Part shown: piece by piece, positions 44,091 through 53,811 of the stretch
Position numbering within the stretch: position 1 is the first letter of the stretch
Layout: every line of letters begins with the position of its first letter
Assembly: GCF_014385165.1 (NCBI RefSeq)
Contig: NZ_JACRTF010000001.1
Coordinates: 1,736,001-1,800,000 of the forward strand
Length of the DNA stretch: 64,000 nucleotides
Source of the DNA: Jilunia laotingensis
GTDB taxonomy: Bacteria; Bacteroidota; Bacteroidia; Bacteroidales; Bacteroidaceae
Reading direction: 5' to 3'
Made by a program: the position numbers and the translations under genes
The notes under the pieces: model-generated
Told to the model about the DNA's origin: nothing
Seen by the model: only the letters and a program-made list of their open reading frames with translations
The model's database searches: none

Positions 44091-44254
44091 GTTTGAATGA
44101 AAAAGATATACGAGTGTTTACATTGGCTTATAATCAAATAAGATGAACGATCATTATTTTAGAATTTGTGGTTTATATGTGTTACAAAATATTTCTGATT
44201 TACTTTAGAATTGGTTTAAATATTATTGATTAAGGCTGAGCTATTTAAATACCT

Positions 44255-45040
44255 ATGTATAAAAGGATAATTATCTTATTTCTGTTGCTTATTGGCATGT
44301 TTACGCCGAATGGCTCCATTAAAAGTTTGTTGATCGCTCAAAGTTGCAGTCAGCAAATAGATGCAGGCACTACGCAACCTGTGGGTGCTTCGGCAACCTT
44401 GAGAGTGAATAGACAGATACCTGAAGGCATCTGGGGTGATTTTTCTTATTTGGATATTCTGAAGAAATATGATTCCGTTTCGAAAGCGGACAGTATCTTT
44501 GGAAACCGGATAATCCAACTTCAGATAGAAGATGGAAATCTATATGCCTCTGGCCCATATTCTCAAGAAAGCACTCCTCTCGAAGAGAACTTATATGATA
44601 TCAAGTTGATCGATGATGAAAATCTGGTGCTTATCGATCTTAATACTGGCGATAGACAAAGAATGCAAAAGATTGTATATGATATAAGTAAGTTCCAATA
44701 TTATGAGATATTTAATTTGGTCTTGAATAAAATGCGGTTCATGTGGTTTGGAGGTTGTTATGATGTTTCAGATAAGGACAATGAGATAAATAAAATATAT
44801 TTTGGAGAAGACGGAAGTGTAAAAGGATATGAGGGATTTATATCCTATGGATTTGGCACGGATAGCGAAGGGCAAGATTTCATCTATTTGACAGAAAAGG
44901 GTGATCAGATAAAATATAAGCATTTACTGATAAATTATGTAAGTGGGGAATATCTCCTATATAACGCGGGTGAATGTGAAGATATAGATATGCCGCTTAT
45001 AAAAGCAGATTTGAAAATGACGTTAAAGAAAGTGGAATAA
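44255..45040 (+). CDS. Secreted protein of unknown function
   Basis: A 261-residue protein with an N-terminal hydrophobic signal (MYKRIIILFLLLIGMFTP) and possible processing or lipidation near SLLIAQSC. The mature part is beta-rich and acidic (EGIWGDFSYLDILKKYDSVS, NRIIQLQIEDGNLYASGPYS, DDENLVLIDLNTGDRQRMQK), which could be a lipocalin-like or single beta-barrel domain; I recognise no family. AT-rich like the preceding pair, from which it is separated by 164 bases without a clear promoter. Neighbours give no functional hint. Confidence 0.7.
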   Translation: MYKRIIILFLLLIGMFTPNGSIKSLLIAQSCSQQIDAGTTQPVGASATLRVNRQIPEGIWGDFSYLDILKKYDSVSKADSIFGNRIIQLQIEDGNLYASGPYSQESTPLEENLYDIKLIDDENLVLIDLNTGDRQRMQKIVYDISKFQYYEIFNLVLNKMRFMWFGGCYDVSDKDNEINKIYFGEDGSVKGYEGFISYGFGTDSEGQDFIYLTEKGDQIKYKHLLINYVSGEYLLYNAGECEDIDMPLIKADLKMTLKKVE

Positions 45041-45236
45041 TTGGTGTTACCGGAATTCTTCCTATCAGTTCCTTTTCCTACCCACTTAACGTATGGAATG
45101 TTTTTTAGCACATATTGTTAAACTATTCGTTATAAGAACAAATATCTTCCCGTTTAAAGAATATTATCATCCAATCTTCCGTTTCTTATGAAACACCATA
45201 TCGTATACTAACTATTTTTATATTCAACGATCCGCT

Positions 45237-46130
45237 ATGACTACAATTCAAAGCCCGATTATTCGTGAAATCACTCCTTTGTCGGACAAGGACTGTTTTT
45301 ACATTGCCGACCGTCATAAGACGGAATTCACCTATCCTATTCATAATCATACTGAATTTGAACTTAACTTTTGCGAAAAAGCCGCTGGTGTAAGAAGGAT
45401 TGTTGGTGATTCGGCAGAGGTGATCACCGATTATGATCTTGTCCTAATCACCGGGAAAGAACTGGAACATGTCTGGGAACAACATGAGTGTCACTCGAAA
45501 GATATCCGCGAGATAACCATTCAGTTTTCTTCCGATTTGTTCTCCAAGACTTTTATAAATAAGAATCAGTTCGATTCCATACGTCGAATGTTGGAGAAAG
45601 CGCAAAAAGGGCTCTGTTTCCCCATGTCTGCCATATTGAAAGTTTATTCCATGCTGGATACTTTGGCATCGGAAAAGCAAGGATTTTACGCGGTGATCAA
45701 GTTCCTCACCATCTTATATGAACTCTCGCTTTTTGAAGAAGAAGCCTGTACTCTGTCAAGTTCTTCTTTTGCTAAAATCGATATCCATTCGGATAGCCGC
45801 CGGGTACAGAAAGTCCAGGAGTACATTAATGCCCATTATCAGGAAGAGATACGTTTGAACCATTTGGCTGATATAGTCGGTATGACGGCTGTTTCATTTA
45901 GTCGTTTCTTTAAATTGCGCACCGGTAAAAACTTATCCGACTATATAATCGATATTCGTTTGGGGTTTGCATCGCGGTTGTTGGTAGACTCCACGATGTC
46001 TGTCGCTGAAATCTGTTATGAGTGCGGTTTCAACAATCTCTCCAACTTCAACCGTATATTCAAGAAGAAGAAAGGTTGTTCTCCGAAAGAATTCCGTGAA
46101 AACTATCGGAAGAAGAAAATACTGGTATAA
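45237..46130 (+). CDS. AraC-family transcriptional regulator with N-terminal cupin
   Basis: A 297-residue regulator. The N-terminal part has a cupin-like ligand-binding signature (TEFTYPIHNHTEFELNFCEK, and DYDLVLITGKELEHVWEQHE). The C-terminal 100 residues carry two helix-turn-helix motifs (VQEYINAHYQEEIRLNHLAD; MTAVSFSRFFKLRTGKNLSD; SVAEICYECGFNNLSNFNRI; FKKKKGCSPKEFRE). It is located 600 bases upstream of the mannan-type operon in the same orientation and is its most likely local regulator, since no HTCS or sigma/anti-sigma pair is found there. Sugar-responsive AraC regulators with this architecture are typical of hexose and mannan loci. Confidence 0.92.
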   Translation: MTTIQSPIIREITPLSDKDCFYIADRHKTEFTYPIHNHTEFELNFCEKAAGVRRIVGDSAEVITDYDLVLITGKELEHVWEQHECHSKDIREITIQFSSDLFSKTFINKNQFDSIRRMLEKAQKGLCFPMSAILKVYSMLDTLASEKQGFYAVIKFLTILYELSLFEEEACTLSSSSFAKIDIHSDSRRVQKVQEYINAHYQEEIRLNHLADIVGMTAVSFSRFFKLRTGKNLSDYIIDIRLGFASRLLVDSTMSVAEICYECGFNNLSNFNRIFKKKKGCSPKEFRENYRKKKILV

Positions 46131-46733
46131 ATCAGCTTTGGTTTGTGTTTTGGAAGAGGATTGTTGTTTTAATAGTTCTCACTGAGCCAGATAAAGAAAA
46201 AATAACCATATATATATGGTAAGCCTTGTCCTTTATAGTTATAACCCCCTTTTCAGGTAATCCCTTGAGGCCCGTTTGAATTGAACTGGGTGGGGTAAGG
46301 CGACATCTTTTCACGAAATTTCCTGATCTTACAGATTTGGCATATCCTTCTTTGGCTATGTCAATTAGTAACTAAATGTAGTTGCTTTATAACTTTTACT
46401 GCGAAGACTATGTAAGTAGCACTGCAAAACGAATATAGTATTGTTGTGGTTTTGATACTTTCTCAATTGCAATGGTAAGCGCACACATATTTAGATAATC
46501 ACTTATAAAATACAATAATGTTATCAAGCCTGTATTAAAAAAATACATGCTTTTACTCTAATTAAATTATTCTATAATACTGTTAATGAAATGATTATGA
46601 AAGTAATAAGACTGTTGGATAATGATTTTTTCTGTTTGTATGAATAGTATCGGAATATGATAATTTTATATTTGTCGATGGTAGTCATATGCCTTAATTT
46701 TGCAATATCATAATTTATAAAATGAAAAGCATA
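46131..46733. other. AT-rich control region of the mannan-type operon
   Basis: About 600 bases with no convincing gene. It has a perfect 16-base palindrome ACCATATATATATGGT at 46205-46220 and a good promoter at 46671-46702. The short minus-strand frame at 46132-46314 has no family resemblance. Confidence 0.55.
46671..46702 (+). promoter_or_regulatory. Promoter of the mannan-type operon
   Basis: TTTG at 46671-46674 and TAATTTTG at 46695-46702, 20 bases apart, matching the Bacteroides -33/-7 pair. Transcription would begin near 46709, leaving too short a leader for ATG 46722 and favouring ATG 46734. Confidence 0.65.
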
Positions 46734-48029
46734 ATGAAAAAACACATTCTATTTGGAATCATCTTTTTAGCTTTATTCAGTTCCTGTCAAAAGCAAAATG
46801 TACAAAAATCATTCGTAAAGGTTGAAAACGGACACTTTATACTGGATGGAAAGCCGTGTTATTATGTAGGTACTAATTTTTGGTATGGTGCAATTTTAGC
46901 ATCGGAGGGTGAAGGTGGAAACCGTAAACGCTTGAATGCGGAACTGGATTCGTTGGCTGCGATCGGAGTCGATAATCTTCGAATACTGGTTGGAGCCGAT
47001 GGGGAAAATGGGGTGACTGCAAAGGTGGAACCTACCCTCCAAAAAGCACCGGGAGTATATAATGATACAATTTTAGCAGGATTAGATTATTTGCTCTTAG
47101 AATTGAATAAAAGAGATATGAAAGCCATCCTTTATTTAAATAATTCATGGGAGTGGTCTGGAGGATACGGGCAATATTTGGAATGGGCAGGTTATGGGAA
47201 AGCCCCCATACCGGCTGTGGATGGATGGAATAATTTTCAGGAGTTTGTACGTCAGTATCAGAAATGCGATGCTGCCAAAGAGCTATTTGCCAATCATGTA
47301 AGAAGCATTGTGACACGTACCAACCGATACACAAACCAAAAATATATAGATGATCCGGCTATCATGGCTTGGCAGATAGGCAATGAACCCCGTGCTTTTG
47401 GTGAGGAGAATAAAGTCAGTTATGCTTTGTGGATACAGGATGTGGCAAGCTTGATCAGGGAATTAGATCCCAATCATCTGATTTCGACAGGCAGTGAAGG
47501 TTATCAGGGAACAGAAGGCGACATTCAGTTATGGGAGTTGATACATTCCTATCAGAATATCGATTATATGACTATTCATATCTGGCCTTATAACTGGGGA
47601 TGGGCAAAAAAAGATGATCTGGCAGGAACATTGGATTATTCCATAGAGCAAACCGAAATTTATATCCGGCAACATTTGGCTATAGCCGAGAAATATCGAA
47701 AGCCTTTGGTAATAGAAGAATTCGGCTTTCCAAGAGATAGTTTCCAGTTTACAATCGAATCTTCCACGCAAGATCGGGATAAATATTATGCTTCGGTTTT
47801 TCAACAGGTTTTAGAGCATAGCAGAAAACAAGGTGTACTGGCCGGATGTAATTTCTGGGCATGGGGCGGTATGGCGAAAAAGAATCCGGAACATACCTTC
47901 TGGGAGAAAGGTGATGATTATATGGGAGATCCGGCACAAGAGGAGCAAGGTTTATATTCAGTATTCCAAAGTGATAAGACTACTGAAATGGTGAAAGAGT
48001 TTAATAGAAACATCAAGAGCATGAATTAA
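46734..48029 (+). CDS. GH5 beta-mannanase-like lipoprotein
   Basis: A 431-residue lipoprotein (MKKHILFGIIFLALFSSC lipobox). ATG 46722 is an in-frame alternative, but the promoter position and the MKK n-region favour 46734. TIM-barrel GH5 features, closest to the mannanase subfamily (GH5_7-like): FILDGKPCYYVGTNFWYGA, DNLRILVGADG, acid/base Glu218 in MAWQIGNEPRAFG, IHIWPYNWGW, nucleophile Glu329 in PLVIEEFGFPRD, and CNFWAWGG near the end. The predicted job is endo-cleavage of beta-mannan at the cell surface, with GH26 further down the same operon. First gene of the operon. Confidence 0.88.
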   Translation: MKKHILFGIIFLALFSSCQKQNVQKSFVKVENGHFILDGKPCYYVGTNFWYGAILASEGEGGNRKRLNAELDSLAAIGVDNLRILVGADGENGVTAKVEPTLQKAPGVYNDTILAGLDYLLLELNKRDMKAILYLNNSWEWSGGYGQYLEWAGYGKAPIPAVDGWNNFQEFVRQYQKCDAAKELFANHVRSIVTRTNRYTNQKYIDDPAIMAWQIGNEPRAFGEENKVSYALWIQDVASLIRELDPNHLISTGSEGYQGTEGDIQLWELIHSYQNIDYMTIHIWPYNWGWAKKDDLAGTLDYSIEQTEIYIRQHLAIAEKYRKPLVIEEFGFPRDSFQFTIESSTQDRDKYYASVFQQVLEHSRKQGVLAGCNFWAWGGMAKKNPEHTFWEKGDDYMGDPAQEEQGLYSVFQSDKTTEMVKEFNRNIKSMN

Positions 48030-48040
48030 TTCAATTAAGT

Positions 48041-50707
48041 ATGAGAAATCCAATTTTAATTTTGGTGTTATTCCTGTCGTTTGACCTATGCGCTCAGGAA
48101 GTGGCGGTCAAGTGGAAGGAGAGTCCGGAGAACGGCCGTGTATGTATTCTTAATGGGGAACTGCAGAAAGTAAAAGTTACCAAAGGGAAAGTAAGAGGGG
48201 ATGCGTTTGAATTTGGTAATTCAGACAATTGTGAGTTGCAACTTTCTGTTGCAGGAGCAAACAATAGAATAGGGCCAAAAGCAACCGTTGTAAGCATTTT
48301 GCTTGAATCCGGGAACTCTTTTTCATTTTTCTTGCGTGACGTGCAGTCGGACTATCCTATTTATATTCCTCAATATAATGTAGTTGTCCTGCCGGCAAAC
48401 GACAGACGTAGCTATGCTCAGGTAGAATATGAGGTTTTAAGCCGAAAGAGTTTTACGAAAATCCAGGAGATAGAGAGACAGCCGGAAATGTCTTTTGAAA
48501 CGGCAGCTTCCAAAGCAAGAAATATGAATGTTCCCATTTGGCTGGGACTTAGCAGGGACATGCGTCTCTTTGAAGTAGAGGATGAGTTGGAGACAAACAA
48601 TCTGGAATGTAAGATGCTCCGTCCCCGGTTTGCCGGTACTCCTGTGACTTTACCCGAATCCAATGATCAGGGCGTGTTTTATCGTTATGCTTTGGGAAGA
48701 GGGGTAGGAGTGAAAAATAATGTAACCCGTAGATTAGAAGATGGAGCGATTCCTATCTACCATTCTGAAATGCAAGACGATGATATTCATTATAAAAGTA
48801 TCACTTTTGCAACATTGGAAGGTAAAGAGCTAAAGAAGGAGAATGTAAAAGGAACCGATTATTTTATCTCTGATAAGTACAGTCCCGGACGTGTGTTTAC
48901 GGACGAGCAGAAAAAGATTTTGGAAAAGAAAGTGGCAGAAGCTGCCGAAACGGAAGAGGAAGTGATACTCTATTCCAAAACCTGGATTGAAAATACAGGA
49001 ATAGTTCCCCGTTACGCTTGGGTGAAAACTCCGCAAACAGGGAACGGGAACTGGAAATATACATTTGACCCCCGGACGGGATTCTCGGCCTTTTCCCCTG
49101 ACAGGGTATTTTGTATCTCGAAACTGAATGGCGAACCTGTTCCCAATGAAGAAGTAGCGATTTTACTACAACCGGGGCAAACAGCAATATTTGAATTCTA
49201 TCTTCCCCATACCCCGGTTTCACAACGAAAAGCTGAAGATATCGCTGGTACTTCGTTTGATTCCAAATATTTGGAGTGCAAAACCTATTGGAATAATAAA
49301 TTGAGTGAAGCAGCTCAAATCAAGTTACCGGAGGAAAGAATTAATAATATGGTAAAGTCCGGATTGTTGCATTTGGATTTGATCACTTTCGGACAGGAAC
49401 CTGACGGTGTTTTGGCTGCCAATGTCGGCATATATTCTCCAATTGGTACGGAAAGCTCTCCAATTATTCAATATTACCTGTCGATGGGATGGGAAGAACA
49501 AGCGAGACGGGCATTGATGTATTTTCTGGATACGCAGCAAGATAACGGCTTGATAGCTAACTATAGCGGTTATATGGTCGAAACCGGAGCGGTACTTTGG
49601 AATATTGGTGAATACTACCGATATACTCAGGACAAGGAGTGGATATTGGCAATAATGCCAAAGATATTGAAATCGTGTAACTATCTGATAGAATGGAGAG
49701 AGGCAAATAAGAAAGAGGAGTTGAGAGGAAGGGGGTATGGCATGATAGACGGTAAAGTGGCTGATCCGGAAGATAATTTCCATCAGTTTATGCTTAACGG
49801 ATATGCCTATTTGGGATTGAGCCGAATGGCGGAGCTGCTCCAAGCATTGAATCTTCCTCAGGCAAAGGCATATGCAAAAGAATCGGCTGAATGGAAAGCT
49901 GATATAAAGCATTCGTTACAGCGTTCAATGGCATTATCACCGGTCGTTGCTTTAGGCGATGGCTCTTGGTGTCCCACCGCTCCTCCTTGGGCTGAAGGGA
50001 AAGGCCCTCGCGCTTTATATTTGAATGGAGATGTCTTTTGGTCTCATGGTACTTTTACAATAGCCGATGGACTTTTAGGTCCTCTTTATTTAGTTTATTG
50101 CGAAGTTCTTGATCCTACTGATCCGGTTTCAAGAATGCTATTCAACTATCATAGTGAACTTCTCTTCCAGGAGAATTCTGCATTTAGCCAACCTTATTAT
50201 AGTACGCACAACTGGTATCAGGCTAAGATGGGGATGGTGAAGCCTTTCTTGAACACTTATTATATGACAATGGCAGCTACTACGGATAGGGAAACTTATT
50301 CGTTTTGGGAACATTTATACAAAATGACCCCGCATAAGACACATGAAGAAGCTAACTTCCTGATGGATACACGCAGAATGTTGTATTCGGAGAAAGGCGA
50401 TACGTTGGAAGTCTTTAAAGTGATTCCTCGTAAATGGATGGAGGATGGAGAAAGAATAGCATTGGATAATGTAGGCAGTTACTTCGGAAAATTAAAGATA
50501 AATGCAGTTTCTGATCTTTCGGCCGGAATCATTGAAGCAACGGTCGAATGTACTCATGACCGGAAACCATCGTGTGTAAAAATAAGACTTCCCCATCCCG
50601 AATATAATAAGCCTGTGAGAGTGACAGGCGGTGATTATGATGCGGTAAGTGAAACTATTACGGTCAGTTCCTTCAATGGACAAGCTAAAGTGCGTTTGGA
50701 ATTCTAA
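48041..50707 (+). CDS. Large exported protein with predicted six-hairpin glycosidase domain, family not recognised
   Basis: An 888-residue protein with a signal peptide (MRNPILILVLFLSFDLCAQ). Residues about 20-420 are beta-rich. Residues about 430-780 show helical-pair motifs of (alpha/alpha)6-barrel glycosidases: KLPEERINNMVKSGLLHLDL, ESSPIIQYYLSMGWEEQARR, DTQQDNGLIANYSGYMVETG, YRYTQDKEWILAIMPKILKS, GDGSWCPTAPPWAEGKGPRA and GDVFWSHGTFTIADGLLGPL. A C-terminal beta domain follows. The overall plan resembles GH63/GH78-type enzymes, but I cannot match a family or assign catalytic residues. It lies between GH5 and susC with an 11-base gap after GH5, so it is probably a side-chain or terminal-sugar hydrolase of this locus. 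Confidence 0.75.
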   Translation: MRNPILILVLFLSFDLCAQEVAVKWKESPENGRVCILNGELQKVKVTKGKVRGDAFEFGNSDNCELQLSVAGANNRIGPKATVVSILLESGNSFSFFLRDVQSDYPIYIPQYNVVVLPANDRRSYAQVEYEVLSRKSFTKIQEIERQPEMSFETAASKARNMNVPIWLGLSRDMRLFEVEDELETNNLECKMLRPRFAGTPVTLPESNDQGVFYRYALGRGVGVKNNVTRRLEDGAIPIYHSEMQDDDIHYKSITFATLEGKELKKENVKGTDYFISDKYSPGRVFTDEQKKILEKKVAEAAETEEEVILYSKTWIENTGIVPRYAWVKTPQTGNGNWKYTFDPRTGFSAFSPDRVFCISKLNGEPVPNEEVAILLQPGQTAIFEFYLPHTPVSQRKAEDIAGTSFDSKYLECKTYWNNKLSEAAQIKLPEERINNMVKSGLLHLDLITFGQEPDGVLAANVGIYSPIGTESSPIIQYYLSMGWEEQARRALMYFLDTQQDNGLIANYSGYMVETGAVLWNIGEYYRYTQDKEWILAIMPKILKSCNYLIEWREANKKEELRGRGYGMIDGKVADPEDNFHQFMLNGYAYLGLSRMAELLQALNLPQAKAYAKESAEWKADIKHSLQRSMALSPVVALGDGSWCPTAPPWAEGKGPRALYLNGDVFWSHGTFTIADGLLGPLYLVYCEVLDPTDPVSRMLFNYHSELLFQENSAFSQPYYSTHNWYQAKMGMVKPFLNTYYMTMAATTDRETYSFWEHLYKMTPHKTHEEANFLMDTRRMLYSEKGDTLEVFKVIPRKWMEDGERIALDNVGSYFGKLKINAVSDLSAGIIEATVECTHDRKPSCVKIRLPHPEYNKPVRVTGGDYDAVSETITVSSFNGQAKVRLEF

Positions 50708-50751
50708 TAATCTTATAGATATACTTTTGAAAATCTTTAAAAAATTTAGTC

Positions 50752-53700
50752 ATGAAAAAATTTCTTTTATCTATTCTTCTATCACTCTTTGTAACTTGTG
50801 TTTTTGCACAAGGGGGTATGAAGATAAAAGGGCATGTGGTTGATAAAGAGACCCGGGAACCTTTGATTGGGGTTACAGTTGTTTTACAAAGTTCTACCTC
50901 GGTAGGTACTGTTACTGACATGGATGGGGCATTTGAAATAACTGTGCCGGATTCCAATGAGTCATTGAAGATCAGTTCCATAGGGTACAAGACTGTTACG
51001 GTACGTGTGGAACAGAATCTGATGGTTGAATTGCTACCGGATACGGAAGTGTTGGACGAAGTGGTAGTTGTGGGATACGGGACTATGAAGAAGAGCGACC
51101 TGACAGGTTCGGTAACTTCTATTAAAAGTGAAGACTTAAACGCAATTGTTGCACCGAACATCCAATCGTCTATGGCGGGACGGGCAGCCGGTGTACAAGT
51201 TATCAGCAGTGGTTCGGTCGATGGTGATGTAAAGGTGCGCGTACGTGGTATCGGTACAATTAATAATTCCGATCCTCTTTATGTAGTGGATGGATTCCCT
51301 ACAAGTGATATTTCCTATCTGGCTTCTACGGACATTGCATCTATGGAAATTCTGAAAGATGCTTCCGCCACAGCCATCTATGGTTCGCGGGGAGCAAATG
51401 GCGTGATCTTGATAACGACCAATAAAGGTGCTGACAAGCCGACAAAGGTAAATGTGAATATTTATGGAGGAATAAGTCAGATAACTAAAACATTGGATGT
51501 GCTGGATGCGCCCACTTATGCAAAAGCGCGTTTGGAAGCTTACGAAGGTATGGCAATGGACGAGTCGGAACGAACGATTTTGAATTATGCAATTGAATCG
51601 AATCAAAAAGGAACGGATTGGCAGAAGGAGGTCTTAAGAACAGGTACGGTACAGAATTATAATGTAAATGTCGTAGGAGGCTCGGAGAAGGTTAAATATA
51701 ACCTGTCTACTACTTATAATTCAAACGAGGGGGTGCTGAAAAATGCTTTTGTAGATAAGTTCTTTGTTCGCCTAAACACGGAATATAAATTGTCGAAGGC
51801 TGTTCAGTTCGGTTCGGACATTTCTTTTGTCGATATTCAGTCGAGCATGTCGGATTTGAGTAATATGTATGCTGCAACATTGATGCTGGCTGCCCGTTCG
51901 GCTCCGGTGAGTCCTGTCTATGATCAATTCGGCAACTGGCAATCAAATATGAGCAGGGATTCGAATCCGGTTCGTAAAAGCGAACATGCTAAATATGATA
52001 AATACGGACGGAGGCATTTTGTGGGTAACTTCTTTTTGAATGCCGATATTTGGAAAGGGTTGTCTTTTAAGAGTACGTTCGGAGTAGATTATTCGTATAG
52101 AAAGCAAAACAATTATGTTCCTACCTATAATGTCAGTCCGCAGGAAGCCATCACAACAAGTCAGTTGACGGAGTACCGCAATAATAATCTTGACTGGGTG
52201 TGGTCTAATGTATTGACTTATAATTTCACTTTGGCAAATATGCATCGTTTCACCGCAATGGTTGGTACGGAAGCTACTTATAATAGCTTCGATGGAATAG
52301 AGGCAGTTGCTTTTGATGTATCCGAGAATGAGGATATGCGTTATATTTCCGCTGCGAAATCAAACAACTATAAGGCGAATTCTTCTCAAGGTTCCAGTTC
52401 TATCTTCTCTACGTTCTTGCGTCTGAACTATTCATTGAAGGATAGATATTTGTTGACAGCAACCGTTCGTTCGGATGTTTCTTCCCGTTTTGCCAAAGAG
52501 AACAGGAGAGGAATATTCCCGTCTGTTGCTTTGGGATGGAATATCAAAGAAGAAGGATTTATGAAGGATGTCAATGCCGTCTCCCAATTGAAACTACGTG
52601 CTGGTTGGGGAACGGTAGGTAATCAGTCGAGTACGGGTATCGGTGATTATTTATCGACCATATCCAATGGCAAGAAATATGTGTTGGGCGGTCAGGTTGT
52701 TGAAGGACGTATTCCGGAATATTTATCGAATCCTCAATTGAAATGGGAAGTTGCCGAACAATATAATGTCGGAGTGGATTTCGGATTATGGAATAATAAG
52801 CTGGCTTTTGTGCTGGATTATTTTGTGAAAGACACGAAGGACATGATAGTACGTTCCCCGATACCTGATTATATGGGTGCTTTGGCCCCTGTTGCCAATG
52901 TAGGTAGTATGCGGAATAAAGGTTTTGAGATAACTGTCAATCACAATAATGAAATAGGGCAAGTGAAATATAATGTGGGTTTGAACTTAAGCTTTATTGA
53001 TAATGAAGTGACCAGCTTGGGACTTTCCACTCCGATTTATAAAACTTTGTTCGACCGTTTGCCTTCAACTTCTAAGACAGAAGTCGGACATCCTTTGGCA
53101 AGCTATTGGGGATATCAGACTGACGGAGTATTCCATACCAAAGAGGAGTTGGACTCCTATACCCATACTAATGCGGATGGTACGGTTTCTAAAATTCAGC
53201 CGACCGCGGAATTGGGAGATGTGAAATATGTTGATAGAAATGGGGATGGTGAGATCAATGAAAAAGATCAGACCTATTTAGGGAATTATATACCGACATT
53301 TACTGGTGGTTTTAACTTAGGATTGGAATATAAAAACTTCACTTTCTCTTTGTTCGCTGATTTTTGTTACGGTAATGAGATTGCCAATATGAACTTGTTC
53401 CATTTGAACTCTCCTTTGATGGGAGCTAATATTCTGCAGTCCTATTATGACGATAGATGGACTCCCGAAACACCTCAGAATAACCAACCCCGATTGACGG
53501 CATCCACCCAATCCGGGCAGAACACTCTCTTTTCTGATCGTTATATTGAAGATGGTAGTTATCTGAGAATCCGCAATGTTCAATTAGGCTATAACTTCCC
53601 GAAATCAATGTTGAAGAATATTCATTTCGATGCTTTAAGAATTTATGTCTCAGTGGATAATCTGTTTACGTTCACTAAATATTCGGGGTATACTCCCGAA

Positions 53701-53799
53701 ATCAGTGATCAATGGGGCGATCCTTTGACCGCTGGTTCTGATGTAGGAGCTTCTCCGCTACCGAGAACAATGACTGTAGGTTTGAATTTAACTTTCTAA
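50752..53799 (+). CDS. SusC/RagA-like TonB-dependent outer-membrane transporter (second)
   Basis: A 1015-residue importer. Signal peptide (MKKFLLSILLSLFVTCVFAQ), carboxypeptidase-like domain (KIKGHVVDKETREPLIGVTV, SSIGYKTVTVRV), TonB-box region (LDEVVVVGYGTMKKSDLTGS), plug (VRVRGIGTINNSDPLYVVDG; ILKDASATAIYGSRGANGVI) and a C-terminal barrel ending in TMTVGLNLTF. A weak -7-like TACTTTTG at 50722-50729 lies just before it, possibly an extra promoter. It pairs with the SusD gene 12 bases downstream. Predicted cargo: manno-oligosaccharides, inferred from GH5, GH26 and GH130 in the locus. Confidence 0.96.
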   Translation: MKKFLLSILLSLFVTCVFAQGGMKIKGHVVDKETREPLIGVTVVLQSSTSVGTVTDMDGAFEITVPDSNESLKISSIGYKTVTVRVEQNLMVELLPDTEVLDEVVVVGYGTMKKSDLTGSVTSIKSEDLNAIVAPNIQSSMAGRAAGVQVISSGSVDGDVKVRVRGIGTINNSDPLYVVDGFPTSDISYLASTDIASMEILKDASATAIYGSRGANGVILITTNKGADKPTKVNVNIYGGISQITKTLDVLDAPTYAKARLEAYEGMAMDESERTILNYAIESNQKGTDWQKEVLRTGTVQNYNVNVVGGSEKVKYNLSTTYNSNEGVLKNAFVDKFFVRLNTEYKLSKAVQFGSDISFVDIQSSMSDLSNMYAATLMLAARSAPVSPVYDQFGNWQSNMSRDSNPVRKSEHAKYDKYGRRHFVGNFFLNADIWKGLSFKSTFGVDYSYRKQNNYVPTYNVSPQEAITTSQLTEYRNNNLDWVWSNVLTYNFTLANMHRFTAMVGTEATYNSFDGIEAVAFDVSENEDMRYISAAKSNNYKANSSQGSSSIFSTFLRLNYSLKDRYLLTATVRSDVSSRFAKENRRGIFPSVALGWNIKEEGFMKDVNAVSQLKLRAGWGTVGNQSSTGIGDYLSTISNGKKYVLGGQVVEGRIPEYLSNPQLKWEVAEQYNVGVDFGLWNNKLAFVLDYFVKDTKDMIVRSPIPDYMGALAPVANVGSMRNKGFEITVNHNNEIGQVKYNVGLNLSFIDNEVTSLGLSTPIYKTLFDRLPSTSKTEVGHPLASYWGYQTDGVFHTKEELDSYTHTNADGTVSKIQPTAELGDVKYVDRNGDGEINEKDQTYLGNYIPTFTGGFNLGLEYKNFTFSLFADFCYGNEIANMNLFHLNSPLMGANILQSYYDDRWTPETPQNNQPRLTASTQSGQNTLFSDRYIEDGSYLRIRNVQLGYNFPKSMLKNIHFDALRIYVSVDNLFTFTKYSGYTPEISDQWGDPLTAGSDVGASPLPRTMTVGLNLTF

Positions 53800-53811
53800 A
53801 TAATAAAGACG

